From assembly GCF_013186535.1 (NCBI RefSeq), contig NZ_JABMCZ010000003.1, forward strand, positions 2,046,001 through 2,110,000: a stretch of 64,000 nucleotides of DNA, in the 5' to 3' direction. Positions 1-7,849 of this stretch are shown piece by piece; the stretch's first letter is position 1; every line of letters starts with the position of its first letter. This DNA is from Nocardia terpenica. GTDB taxonomy: Bacteria; Actinomycetota; Actinomycetes; Mycobacteriales; Mycobacteriaceae. The translations under genes were made by a program, and so were the position numbers. The notes below the pieces were generated by a model. That model did not search any database, had not been told where the DNA came from, and saw nothing but the letters and a program-made list of their open reading frames with translations.

Positions 1-54
1 CTCCCGCAACATCCGTCGCTCGGCGGTCAGCCCACCGCCTTGCGGATACCGCAC
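1..54 (-). mobile_element. IS630-family transposase, 5' end only (cut by window edge)
   Basis: Reading leftwards from a GTG at 54, the open frame gives VRYPQGGGLTAERRMLRE and runs off the window. From memory of the family, a start of the form MRYPQGGGLTAER is typical of actinobacterial IS630-type transposases, just before their helix-turn-helix domain. Only 18 codons are visible, so the DDE catalytic domain, the inverted repeats and whether the copy is intact cannot be judged. The right-hand end of the element should lie between 55 and about 111, next to the small gene ending at 112. The identification rests on this short signature alone. Confidence 0.6.
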
Positions 55-111
55 CCACCAGATGTACCCCACCCACCAGCCACGGCCGTCAAGCCCAGCG
101 ACAACACGAAT

Positions 112-369
112 TCAGCCGCTGTAGCCGTCGGCGGAGCAATCGGGCGCTTGCGTGTTGCGGCGGAGCACCCACAGCTCGAGCCGGTCCAGGCTGCCGCTGC
201 ACACGAGGGCGCCCGCGGGGTCGAACAGATTCCAGCCGTAGGGTGGATTCGGCTCGCGTTCAACCCGATACCCCTCGCCCGCCTTACCGGCGATGGCGTC
301 GGCCCAGATGCGAATGGATTCGGGATCGCTGGTGCGCCGTCGCCCGTCGGCCTCGGCTTTCCTGGTCAT
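112..369 (-). CDS. Small hypothetical protein (85 aa)
   Basis: I do not recognise a named family. The ATG at 369 is chosen because GGAG lies 7 bases upstream; a longer frame from 384 lacks such a site. The protein has a charged start (MTRKAEADGRRR), then a globular-looking stretch with DPESIRIWADAIAG, a YRVEREPNPPYGWNLFDPAG segment and a C-terminal LDRLELWVLRR helix. There is no signal peptide or membrane segment. It sits immediately upstream of the IS630 end on the same strand, so it may be a host gene flanking the insertion. Confidence 0.6.
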   Translation of the reverse strand: MTRKAEADGRRRTSDPESIRIWADAIAGKAGEGYRVEREPNPPYGWNLFDPAGALVCSGSLDRLELWVLRRNTQAPDCSADGYSG

Positions 370-587
370 ATGCCCACTCCGCAACCGGTCCCGCGTTCCG
401 GTGAAACCGCGTCTGTAAGCTCAAATGTATTGTGCACTACCATGATTCCGATCCGATGGTGCTCGTTCGATCGCCACGTTACCTCGGGTCGTATGCGGCG
501 CCAATCCGCACCGGCGATGGTGACGAATTCGTATTGATGCGTTGAAGGTTGGGGCGCAGCGGAATACGGAGAAGGGAGCGAGGATTC

Positions 588-710
588 GTGGAGGAACAGC
601 GGGATGGGCGTCGGGTGTCCAAGAAGTTCGCGGTGGTGCTCGTGCTGGGGTTGATCGCGCTGCTGATGGGCGGGAAGGCGGCGCGGCGCGACGGGATTCC
701 TACTTCGTAA
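588..710 (+). CDS. Tiny membrane protein candidate (40 aa)
   Basis: GTG at 588 opens a 40-codon frame ending TAA at 708-710, preceded by a purine-rich AGGGAGCGAGG. The product has a charged N-terminus (VEEQRDGRRVSKK), one clear hydrophobic helix (FAVVLVLGLIALLMGG, about residues 14-29) and a basic tail with KAARRDG. This fits a single-span small membrane protein with the N-terminus inside. Third positions are G/C rich as in neighbouring genes. No homologue is recognised, and at this size chance cannot be excluded. Confidence 0.4.
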   Translation: MEEQRDGRRVSKKFAVVLVLGLIALLMGGKAARRDGIPTS

Positions 711-770
711 GGTCCTGACGGGCAGTCGATCGCGTGCGAGGTCGCCCGGGCGTCCGGCGGCGGGCAGGCG

Positions 771-1085
771 TCAGCAGGGGCGCAGGGCGACCTCCAGGAA
801 GGCGTCGAAGACGGCGGTCAGGGCGGGTGTCGTCGGCGCGGCGGTGAATGCGGCCAGTCGCTCGGGGAGGGGTTCCGGGAGGGACGGGGCGAGGCCGCGG
901 GCCACGCTCCGCAGGTGCAGCAGTTGTGCGTGCGTGGCGTCGGCGGCCGCGTTCCGGAATGCCGTCAGATCGGCGGCGGTCAGGTCGGGCGCGCGCTCGA
1001 AGACGCCGAGCAGATCGCGCGCCACGTCCGGGGGCAGCACGGTGAGCATTTCGGTTGCCGCGGGCAAGATCTCATTGACACACAT
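771..1085 (-). CDS. Hypothetical protein (104 aa)
   Basis: The frame can begin at 1127, but MCVNEILPAATEM from the ATG at 1085 looks like a natural start; neither site has a convincing ribosome binding site. The protein is rich in Ala, Leu and Pro and reads as a bundle of short amphipathic helices (VARDLLGVFERAP, LTAADLTAFRNAAADATHAQ). No signal peptide, membrane helix or catalytic motif is visible, and I do not recognise the family. Confidence 0.5.
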   Translation of the reverse strand: MCVNEILPAATEMLTVLPPDVARDLLGVFERAPDLTAADLTAFRNAAADATHAQLLHLRSVARGLAPSLPEPLPERLAAFTAAPTTPALTAVFDAFLEVALRPC

Positions 1086-1590
1086 GCCCGTCAGGCTAGA
1101 ACCGGCGCGGAGGACTTGCACGGGCACTGCCGCGCAACACTTTGCGCGATCAATATCGAATCGAAAATTTATCTATCCGACCGTTCGGTTCATTCTCCGA
1201 TGACCATGTCGCGCAGCACCGTGACCTGCCGACCGCCCCCGGATGCCCGGATGGTGCTCGTTTCGGGCGCCCACATGACAACGACCGCTCACGAATCTGA
1301 TCGGCATGAAAGCTTTCCGAACTCTGAGCTATCCGCTACGGCCGGATCGCCGATCATGCCATCATTTATTCGGTTGTCCAATTCGTGGTAGCGAATCCGC
1401 GCAGCTGCCGACGGGACTTCCGCTCGTACAACGGTTCTCGATTCCCGTGTGCCCGCCCCGGCGGGATGTGTTCGCGCGGGATCGGGCAGTGGATGTCGTG
1501 GTGGACGATGCGCGTGGAAAAGCTTGGCCAGCAACGCCATTCCGGTTGCGCGAGGTAACCGATCAACCGTCACCCCAAGGGAGGAACCCC
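1086..1590. other. Intergenic region upstream of the chitinase
   Basis: About 500 bases without a gene I can support. The stretch 1141-1200 is clearly more AT-rich than its surroundings and contains a small dyad ACCGTTCGGT (1180-1189), the sort of palindrome used by TetR-type regulators, but no regulator gene is next to it. A frame continuous with the chitinase reaches back to 1306, but it would bury the signal peptide internally, so I reject it as an N-terminal extension. The chitinase ribosome binding site (AAGGGAGG) is at the right end, 1577-1584. Confidence 0.4.
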
Positions 1591-3573
1591 ATGTGGACGA
1601 CGAAATATTCGGCGTTGGTCGCGTCGGTCGCGAGTGTGGTGATCGGCGCGTCGACGGCGTTGGGGATAACCCACGCCGCGCCTGTCCACACCACCGCTCC
1701 GGCGGCCGCGACAACCGGCGGTATCAAGGTCGCCTACTACGATCAATGGTCGGTCTACGAGAATGCCTTCTACCTCAAACAGGTGGATAGCGAGGGCATT
1801 GCCGACAAGCTCGACTACATGATGTACGACTTCGAGAACATCGACCCGGTCAATCTCACCTGCTTCGAGGCCACCAAGGCCGCCGACCAGAACGAGAACG
1901 ATCCGAATGCCGGTGACGGAGCCGGGGATTCGTTCGCCGACTACGGAAAGACCTTCGACGCGAGCACCAGCGTCGACGGCACCGCCGACGCCTACAACGA
2001 TCCCATCGTCGGAAACTTCAAGCAGCTCAAGGAGCTCAAGGCCAAGCATCCGAACCTGAAGGTGCTGCTGTCCATCGGCGGCTGGACCTATTCGAAGTAC
2101 TTCTCCGACGTCTCCGCCAGCGATGCGGCCCGGAAGAAGTTCGTGTCCTCCTGCATCGACATGTTCTTCAAGGGAAACCTGCCCTCGCAGAACGGATACG
2201 GCGGGCCGGGCACCGGCGCGGGCATCTTCGACGGCGTCGACCTGGACTGGGAGTACCCGGGCGGCGGCGGGCATCTCGGCAATCACTCGAGCCCGAACGA
2301 CAAGGCGAATTTCACCGCGCTGGCAGCGGAATTCCGCTCCGAGCTGGACGCGCAGGGCCAGGCCGACAACAAGCACTACGCGCTGACCGCGGCGCTGTCG
2401 GCCGGGCAGGACAAGATTCGCAACTACGAGACCGACAAGCTGGGCCAGTACCTGGATTTCGGGAATGTCATGACCTATGACATGCACGGCGGCTGGGAAG
2501 CGACCGGCCCCACCAACTTCCAGGACCCCATCTACAGCCGCCCGGACGATCCGATGACTCCGGTGGCGCCGGGCAACGCGAAGTACAACATCGACGAGGC
2601 GGTCACCGCGTGGACCACGGGGGACGGCTCGTACGGGATTCCCGGCGGGTTCCCGGCCAATAAGCTGACGGTCGGATTCCCGTTCTACTACCGCGGTTGG
2701 ACGGGAGTGCAGGCGGGGAGCAACCACGGTCTGTTCCAACCCGCTTCGGGACCGGCGCCCGGTGCGCCGCTGTCCGGGAATGTGGCGGGCATCCGAATGT
2801 ACAAGGAGCTCAGCGGGGTTGTCGACAATCCGTCGGATACGTTCTACGACAGCACGGCTCAGGGCGCGTACTTCTACGACGGCACGAACTGGTGGGGCGG
2901 TGATTCGCCGCAGTCCATCCAGGCCAAGTCGGATTACCTGCACTGCAAGGGGCTCGGCGGCGCGATGATGTACTCGCTGGAGGACCTGGATCCGGGGACC
3001 ACGCTGTTCAACGACGTGGTCAACGATGTGAACGGCGGGCCGTCGTCGGGTTGCACGACTCCGCCGACCACCACGCCCACCACGCCTCCGACGACGACAC
3101 CGCCGACCACCACCACGACCGCCCCGCCGACCACGACGACCACCGCCCCGCCCACGACGACCCCGCCGAGCAATACCGGCCTGGCCAACGGGGATTTCGA
3201 GACGGGTGCGCTGACGCCGTGGACCTGTGACGGCAACCTCGGTTCGGTCGTCACGAATCCGGTGCGCGGCGGCAAGTACGCGCTGGCGGGTGCGGCGAGT
3301 TCGAGCGACAACGCCCAGTGCTCGCAGCAGGTGACCGTCCGGCCCAACCACACCTACACCCTGTCGGCGTGGGTGAACGGCAACTACGTCTACCTCGGCG
3401 TGAACAACACCGGCACCACCGACGCCTCCACCTGGTCGGCGACCACCAACGGTGCGTACCAGCAGGTTTCGACCAAGTTCAGCACGGGCGCCTCGACCAC
3501 CACCGTGACCGTCTGGGTCCACGGCTGGTACGGCCAGGGCACCTATTACGTAGATGACGTGACGCTCACGTAG
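1591..3573 (+). CDS. Secreted GH18 chitinase with C-terminal carbohydrate-binding module
   Basis: Endo-acting enzyme that should hydrolyse beta-1,4 bonds of chitin outside the cell. Start ATG 1591 follows AAGGGAGG. The 660-aa product has a Sec signal peptide (residues 1 to about 29), a GH18 barrel with the family signature DGVDLDWEYPG at 214-224 (catalytic acid Glu221), and conserved VLLSIGGWTYS and MTYDMHGGWE segments. A Thr/Pro linker (about 490-528) leads to a beta-sandwich binding module starting LANGDFETGALTPWTC and ending YYVDDVTLT, like the modules on Streptomyces chitinases. It is monocistronic and faces the nitrilase across a strong bidirectional terminator. No regulator is adjacent. 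Confidence 0.95.
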   Translation: MWTTKYSALVASVASVVIGASTALGITHAAPVHTTAPAAATTGGIKVAYYDQWSVYENAFYLKQVDSEGIADKLDYMMYDFENIDPVNLTCFEATKAADQNENDPNAGDGAGDSFADYGKTFDASTSVDGTADAYNDPIVGNFKQLKELKAKHPNLKVLLSIGGWTYSKYFSDVSASDAARKKFVSSCIDMFFKGNLPSQNGYGGPGTGAGIFDGVDLDWEYPGGGGHLGNHSSPNDKANFTALAAEFRSELDAQGQADNKHYALTAALSAGQDKIRNYETDKLGQYLDFGNVMTYDMHGGWEATGPTNFQDPIYSRPDDPMTPVAPGNAKYNIDEAVTAWTTGDGSYGIPGGFPANKLTVGFPFYYRGWTGVQAGSNHGLFQPASGPAPGAPLSGNVAGIRMYKELSGVVDNPSDTFYDSTAQGAYFYDGTNWWGGDSPQSIQAKSDYLHCKGLGGAMMYSLEDLDPGTTLFNDVVNDVNGGPSSGCTTPPTTTPTTPPTTTPPTTTTTAPPTTTTTAPPTTTPPSNTGLANGDFETGALTPWTCDGNLGSVVTNPVRGGKYALAGAASSSDNAQCSQQVTVRPNHTYTLSAWVNGNYVYLGVNNTGTTDASTWSATTNGAYQQVSTKFSTGASTTTVTVWVHGWYGQGTYYVDDVTLT

Positions 3574-3587
3574 CGTCTCGATGAGGG

Positions 3588-3624
3588 CAAAAGGTGGGCC
3601 TCGCTCGATGGGGCCCACCTTTTG
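3588..3624. terminator. Bidirectional intrinsic terminator
   Basis: Perfect 13-bp stem CAAAAGGTGGGCC (3588-3600) and GGCCCACCTTTTG (3612-3624) with an 11-base loop. It lies between the convergent chitinase and nitrilase genes, 14 bases past one stop and 3 before the other. T-rich ends on both strands (TTTTG) let it act in both directions. Confidence 0.85.
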
Positions 3625-3627
3625 GTG

Positions 3628-4554
3628 TCAGTCCACGAAGGTGGCCGATGTGCGGCGGCGGCGGTCGACGGTCACCGCGAAGACATCGGGGCGGGCGTAG
3701 TGGCCGGTGGGGTCGAAATTCTGGCGTTCGCGCAGGACCGCGGCCGGGTCGATATCGGCGACGACCAGGCGCTCCTCGCCGACCACCGGCTCGATGAGCC
3801 AGCTGCCGTCCGGGGCGGCGATGGCCGAGCCGCCGTCGTAACCGGCCGGGGTGTCGAGCAGTTGCAGCTCGTCGTGGAGCGGGAAATCGGGAGGCACGTC
3901 GGCATAGTCGAGGACCGCGCTGGCGGCCAGGGAGTACACCCGGCCCTCCAGGGCGACGAACCTGGTGATGTCGGCGGTATTGCGGGTCGAGCCCGGCCAG
4001 ACGGAGATGTGCAGCGTCTCGCCGTCGGCGTACAGGGCGTGGCGGGCCTGCGGCATCCAGTTCTCCCAGCAGGACAGGCCCCCGGCCCGGAACCCGCCGA
4101 CCTCGTGCGTGCGCAGCCCGTGCCCGTCGCCGATGCCCCAGACCATGCGCTCCTCGTGGGTCGGCATCAGCTTGCGGTGCGTACTCACCACGCCGCGAAC
4201 GGGATCGATGGCCACCAGCGTGCAATACACCGTGCCGCGAACCCGCTCGGTGATGCCGAGGTAGCAGAACACCCCGAGATCGGCGACCGCCTCCCGCACG
4301 GTGGCCAGGTGCGGGCCGTCGAGGGTGACCGCGGCCTCCGAATAGTATGCGTAAGCGGCCTTTTGGACCGGATCGTCGAACCGCGCGCCGCCGGTCGGGG
4401 CCAGCCAGATCGGATATCCGGACAGGAATGTCTCCGGAAACGCGATGAGGTCCACCGCATTGGCCGCCGCCCGGGTCAGCCAGTCGACGACGATCTTCGT
4501 CCCGGCCACGGGATCCAGCCAGGCCGGGCGAGCCTGCGCGGCAGCGATTCGCAT
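3628..4554 (-). CDS. Nitrilase-family carbon-nitrogen hydrolase
   Basis: Predicted cytoplasmic enzyme hydrolysing an organic nitrile to a carboxylic acid and ammonia. The start MRIAAAQARPAW (ATG 4554) matches the usual beginning of the fold, giving 308 aa; the frame continues further upstream but that part is not nitrilase-like. The catalytic triad is visible as Glu41 (AFPETFLSGYP), Lys128 (THRKLMPTHEER) and Cys162 in GLSCWENWMPQA; Cys-Trp-Glu-Asn is typical of true nitrilases rather than amidases. A little shorter than many aliphatic nitrilases (330-360 aa). The substrate cannot be read from sequence. Single gene, convergent with the chitinase. Confidence 0.88.
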   Translation of the reverse strand: MRIAAAQARPAWLDPVAGTKIVVDWLTRAAANAVDLIAFPETFLSGYPIWLAPTGGARFDDPVQKAAYAYYSEAAVTLDGPHLATVREAVADLGVFCYLGITERVRGTVYCTLVAIDPVRGVVSTHRKLMPTHEERMVWGIGDGHGLRTHEVGGFRAGGLSCWENWMPQARHALYADGETLHISVWPGSTRNTADITRFVALEGRVYSLAASAVLDYADVPPDFPLHDELQLLDTPAGYDGGSAIAAPDGSWLIEPVVGEERLVVADIDPAAVLRERQNFDPTGHYARPDVFAVTVDRRRRTSATFVD

Positions 4555-4625
4555 GCCCCCAATGGTAGGACGACTTCGGTCCGCGTGTTCGGGTGTGGCG
4601 CAACGTATATCGCCGAGGCCCGAAC

Positions 4626-4656
4626 GTGACATCGTGTCGGTGCCGCGTCCTATCAT
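4626..4656 (+). promoter_or_regulatory. Possible promoter for the 4678 small ORF
   Basis: GTGACA (4626-4631) and TATCAT (4651-4656), separated by 19 bases, resemble -35 and -10 boxes and point rightwards to the small frame at 4678. The spacing is one or two bases longer than ideal. Prediction only. Confidence 0.3.
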
Positions 4657-4677
4657 CGACATTCGTGACGTCTCTTG

Positions 4678-4809
4678 GTGATCGACCGAATTCCGCCGTC
4701 GTTTCCCGAGGCGGTCATCCGGCACACGAATCTGTACTGGCAGCACACGAGTGCCCCCGGCCGAATCGCGGCGGCCATCGCCACCGACGACATCGAATTC
4801 CCGAGCTGA
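4678..4809 (+). CDS. Possible small protein or gene remnant (43 aa)
   Basis: GTG at 4678 opens 43 codons ending TGA 4807-4809. The peptide begins VIDRIPPSFPEAVIRHTNLY and ends TDDIEFPS. It has balanced, protein-like composition, and third positions are over 80 percent G/C, better than chance in this intergenic stretch. No ribosome binding site is present, so it would need a leaderless or poorly led transcript, or it is the C-terminal remnant of a lost gene. No family recognised. It fills most of the 330-base gap between the nitrilase start and the cold-shock gene. Confidence 0.35.
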   Translation: MIDRIPPSFPEAVIRHTNLYWQHTSAPGRIAAAIATDDIEFPS

Positions 4810-4842
4810 GGGTGCGGGGGCGATTTCCGTCCGCGCCCGTGG

Positions 4843-4868
4843 CCTGGCGGCGTGGTTCTCCCGCCAGG
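4843..4868 (-). terminator. Hairpin downstream of the cold-shock gene
   Basis: CCTGGCGG (4843-4850) and CCGCCAGG (4861-4868) form an 8-bp stem with a 10-base loop about 20 bases past the cold-shock stop. No T-tract follows on the minus strand, so this is an actinomycete-style hairpin terminator at best. Confidence 0.4.
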
Positions 4869-4887
4869 TTGCGGGCGAGTGCCGAGC

Positions 4888-5091
4888 TTACTGGGGAGTG
4901 ACGTTCTCGGCCTGCGGGCCCTTCGGGCCCTGGGCCACGTCGAAGGTCACCTGCTGGCCCTCTTCCAGGGAGCGGAAGCCCGCCGACTGGACGGCGGAGT
5001 AGTGCACGAAGACGTCGGGGCCACCGCCGTCCTGGGCGATGAAGCCGAATCCCTTTTCGGCGTTGAACCACTTCACGGTTCCGGTGGCCAT
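4888..5091 (-). CDS. cspA: Cold-shock protein, CspA family
   Basis: Small cytoplasmic RNA/ssDNA-binding OB-fold protein acting as an RNA chaperone. The 67-aa product is the standard length. Both nucleic-acid-binding motifs are intact: RNP1 as KGFGFIAQ and RNP2 as VFVHYSAV, after the usual start MATGTVKWFNAEKG. ATG 5091 is preceded by GAGGAG, which fixes the start. Actinobacteria usually carry several paralogues, so the exact symbol is uncertain. Monocistronic, divergent from the XRE-cupin gene. Confidence 0.95.
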   Translation of the reverse strand: MATGTVKWFNAEKGFGFIAQDGGGPDVFVHYSAVQSAGFRSLEEGQQVTFDVAQGPKGPQAENVTPQ

Positions 5092-5254
5092 GCTGTTCTC
5101 CTCGGTTGTCGACGTTCGGACGAATCCGTCCCGGCTCGGTCGATTCCCCGAATCCCGGACGAGAGTGAACTGTATAGCGTCGCCGAGGCGATCAGCGCGA
5201 GGACCGGACGTGCCGGTGGGTATCAGGCACATTGCGGGGCTGTTGACGGATTGG

Positions 5255-5267
5255 CAAAGTTGCTTTG
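5255..5267. promoter_or_regulatory. Dyad upstream of the XRE-cupin gene
   Basis: CAAAG-TTG-CTTTG is a perfect short inverted repeat about 33 bases before the ATG at 5300, and TGGCAAA occurs at 5252 and again at 5274. Regulators of this type often bind their own promoters, so this is a candidate operator, unproven. Confidence 0.3.
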
Positions 5268-5299
5268 TGGGCGTGGCAAACGGTGGGCACAGTGAACCT

Positions 5300-5901
5300 A
5301 TGACTGATGAGGTCGATGCCGTGGTAGGGGCGGTGGGAGCCCGGTTGCGGGAGTTGCGGTGTCGCAGTGGGGCGACGTTGACCGCGGTGGCGGAGAGCAC
5401 CGGGATCGCGGTCAGTACCTTGTCGCGGCTGGAGTCGGGGCAGCGGACGCCCGGGTTGGGGCAGCTGCTGCGGCTGGCGAGGGTTTATCGGGTGCCGCTC
5501 GATGAGCTTGTGGGTGGTCCGGCCAGGGGGATTCGCGGGTCTATCCGCAGCCGTTCGTGCGCAACGGGATGACCGTGGTGCCGTTGACGCGCAATCCCGG
5601 TGGGCTACAGGTGTTCAAGCAGGTTCTTCCCGGCGGCCCGAACAGCGTCGAACCCAAGCCCACCTCCCATGACGGGTACCACTGGCTGTACGTCCTCAGC
5701 GGGCGGCTGCGCGCGGTGCTCGGTGATCGAGAGCTCGTTCTCGCCGCGGGCGAGGTCGCCGAGTTCGATACCCACCTGCCGCACTGGTTCGGCAATGCCG
5801 ACGTGCGCCCGGTGGAGCTCCTGAGCATCCTCGGTCCCCAGGGCGAGCGCTTCCGCCTCCGGGCCCGCTACCGACCCGCCCGGACGACCGTTGCGCCCTA
5901 G
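5300..5901 (+). pseudogene. XRE-family regulator with cupin sensor domain, split by a one-base frameshift
   Basis: One gene read in two frames. From ATG 5300 comes a helix-turn-helix domain (LRELRCRSGATLTAVAEST, then GIAVSTLSRLESGQRTP) that runs to residue about 77. From about 5531 the other frame continues with VYPQPFVRNGMTVVPLTRNP and a cupin fold (HDGYHWLYVLSGRLRAVLGD, then HLPHWFGN) to 5901. One extra base in the G run at 5526-5530 would join them into a 200-aa protein, the normal length for small XRE-cupin regulators that sense a ligand and control adjacent or autologous promoters. Both halves are free of decay, so the lesion is recent or is a sequencing error. If real, only a DNA-binding half would be made. 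Confidence 0.85.
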
Positions 5902-5928
5902 CCGTGGTGGATCATGGCCCTCCTCGGG

Positions 5929-7044
5929 TCAGTTGTCGGGTGGCCCCCAGTGGCCGTCGTCGAGTCCGTAGGCGTAGGTGGGGCGTTCGAGGGCGGCGCT
6001 GGTTCGGAACGGGGTGCCGTGGTCGTCGATGCGGAGGGTGCCGTGGCGGGTGCCGCTCGACCATTCGAGCTCCAGGTACCAGCCGACATCGTGCGAGTGG
6101 GTCTGTGCGACCACGACCAGTTGCTGGGGGTCGGATTTGCTTGCCTTGTAAGGGAAGTTCGGGAGGCCGTCCCGGACGGTCATGGCGGGTTGTGCGGAGT
6201 CGAGGTTCGCGTCGAAGGTCACCACATCGACCGGACCGCCGCCGCAGCCGCCGATTCCGCGATACGCCATCGCGAAATTGTTCCACGGCAACGGCGCCGC
6301 GGTCCGCACCGCGCGAACATGCAGTGCCTGAAGGACGATGGTGTCGTCGCCGGTGCCCTGCACGGTCAGCTCGACCCGCTGCCTGTCGGCGGACACCGCG
6401 CCCAGCGCACCGGCCCAGCCCGCCGCATCCTGTTCGCGCGGGGGTGGCGGCACCTGGGCGGGCGGGCGATCGACGAGATAGTGCGGGGTACAGGGATCTT
6501 CCCAGGTGTACGGGCGCACGGTCACCGACAGCGGTGCGTCGGTGCCGACGGGAGCGGCGGCCGTGGCGCGTGACCTGCCCTGGGCGGCACCGGGTTTCAG
6601 CGCGACCACGAGGCCGGTGACGAACAGGACCGCCGCGAGCACGGCGGCCGCGAGCATCGGCACTCGGTATCGGCGCGGTCCGGGGCGGGCGGGTCGGGTC
6701 TCGGCGGTGATGCCCTGGGTAGCGGTCTTCTCGGTCGAAGGCCGGGATACGTCGCCCCCCGCGAGCTGATTCGTGCGCTGTGCCTCCGCTTTTCGGGTTC
6801 GGGCCAGGTTCGCCAGTTCCCAGCGGCGGCGGAGTTCGGTCTGCTCGGCGGGGGTTGCGCGGCATACCTGGGCGAAGCGGTCGACCGCGGTGGGGTCGGC
6901 GGGGACGGCGTCGCCGTTGCAATAGCGGTGCACCGTGGAGGTACTCGTGTGCAGGCGCTTGGCCAGGATTCCGTAGCTGAGACCGCTGCGTTGCTTGACC
7001 TCGCGCAGGAGGGCGGCGAGTTCGGCCGCCTCACTGCCGTTCAC
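5929..7044 (-). CDS. Membrane-anchored helix-turn-helix protein
   Basis: Likely a one-component signalling protein: an XRE-type HTH in the cytoplasm (residues about 8-60, including GILAKRLHTSTSTVHRYCNG), a polar linker, one membrane helix at about 130-149 (MLAAAVLAAVLFVTGLVVAL) and a roughly 220-residue exported domain. That domain contains WEDPCTPHYLVDRPP and a Gly/Cys-rich YRGIGGCGGGPVD, and no enzyme motif. Length 371 aa from GTG 7044; a GTG two codons earlier (7050) is equally possible, with GAGCGGG upstream. This architecture is common in Streptomyces and Nocardia but its signal is unknown. Divergent from the secreted protein at 7292, across a 247-base control region. Confidence 0.7.
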   Translation of the reverse strand: MNGSEAAELAALLREVKQRSGLSYGILAKRLHTSTSTVHRYCNGDAVPADPTAVDRFAQVCRATPAEQTELRRRWELANLARTRKAEAQRTNQLAGGDVSRPSTEKTATQGITAETRPARPGPRRYRVPMLAAAVLAAVLFVTGLVVALKPGAAQGRSRATAAAPVGTDAPLSVTVRPYTWEDPCTPHYLVDRPPAQVPPPPREQDAAGWAGALGAVSADRQRVELTVQGTGDDTIVLQALHVRAVRTAAPLPWNNFAMAYRGIGGCGGGPVDVVTFDANLDSAQPAMTVRDGLPNFPYKASKSDPQQLVVVAQTHSHDVGWYLELEWSSGTRHGTLRIDDHGTPFRTSAALERPTYAYGLDDGHWGPPDN

Positions 7045-7291
7045 GGCCACCCGCTCGCCCGCTCGTTCCGGCCGACTCGACGCACACTCCGCCCACGGAG
7101 CGGATATTACCGACCGGTCACCCGTGCGGGGTCGGCGGCCGGAATGCCAAGGCGCCGTTCCACATCGGGCGGTGTTCCCGCAGCTCGGAAGGGGGTGGAA
7201 CGTTCCCGCGTCCCGTTGTGGCCGTTCCACGTTGCCGCCGACGAACCGGAATGGACAGGCTCTCGGTCGTACCCCTTCGGAAAGGACAGTG

Positions 7292-7804
7292 ATGATCCAC
7301 CGCACCTGCACCGCCGCCGCCCTGGCCGCCGCGACCGTGGCCCTCACCGCGACCGCCGCGGGCGCCTCGCCCGACGGCTCCGTCACCAAGACCGATGCCT
7401 GCATGCCCGCGAACACGACGGTGACGGTCCAGAACGTCGAGCGCCCGATCAACCATCTGGTCCTCAGCGTCACCAATCGCGGCGAATCACCGTGCACCGC
7501 TTACTACTACCCGCGGCTGCGTTTCGACGGCTCCGTCCCCGCGTCGGTGGTCGGTGACAGCAGCCCGCAGGCGGCGGTCACCCTGGCGCGCGGTGAGACC
7601 GCCTACGCCGCGATCGTCACCTCCGCCGCCGACGACCCACGGGTCACCCCGGCGAGCACCGTCGAGGTCACCTTCGTCGACACCGACAACAGCAACGACG
7701 ACGGTTACCCTACGACGGTCGCCCTGCCGGACGGGACCGAGATCGGTCCCGCCGCGGCCGTGACCTACTGGGAAAGCGATCTGTCGTCCGCGCTCGGGTT
7801 CTGA
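7292..7804 (+). CDS. Secreted DUF4232-like protein
   Basis: A 170-aa exported protein with a clear Sec signal peptide (MIHRTCTAAALAAATVALTA, cleavage near AGASPD). The mature part looks like the DUF4232 beta-sandwich: NHLVLSVTNRGESPCTAYYY, then a late GDSSPQAAVTLARGETAYAA segment. Function unknown; such proteins are abundant cell-envelope or secreted proteins in actinomycetes. ATG 7292 follows GGAAAGGACA; the GTG just before it (7289) is an alternative. The lipoprotein gene at 7850 follows after 45 bases on the same strand, so the two may be cotranscribed. Confidence 0.75.
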   Translation: MIHRTCTAAALAAATVALTATAAGASPDGSVTKTDACMPANTTVTVQNVERPINHLVLSVTNRGESPCTAYYYPRLRFDGSVPASVVGDSSPQAAVTLARGETAYAAIVTSAADDPRVTPASTVEVTFVDTDNSNDDGYPTTVALPDGTEIGPAAAVTYWESDLSSALGF

Positions 7805-7849
7805 ACGGTCACGGTAGTTTCGTCGGAGCCGTCAAGAAAGGACGACCAC

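Noticed and set aside
1306..1590. N-terminal extension of the chitinase
   Set aside because: The signal peptide begins at ATG 1591 with a strong ribosome binding site; an extension would make it internal.
1570..3618. Long open frame antisense to the chitinase (over 680 codons)
   Set aside because: Arg/Gly/Val-rich shadow caused by high GC at codon positions; the plus strand has a complete chitinase. The same holds for many long antisense frames across the window.
5929..7497. Longer N-terminus for the membrane-anchored HTH protein (to 7497)
   Set aside because: The extension is in the divergent promoter region of the secreted protein and has no protein-like composition; the HTH begins right after GTG 7044.
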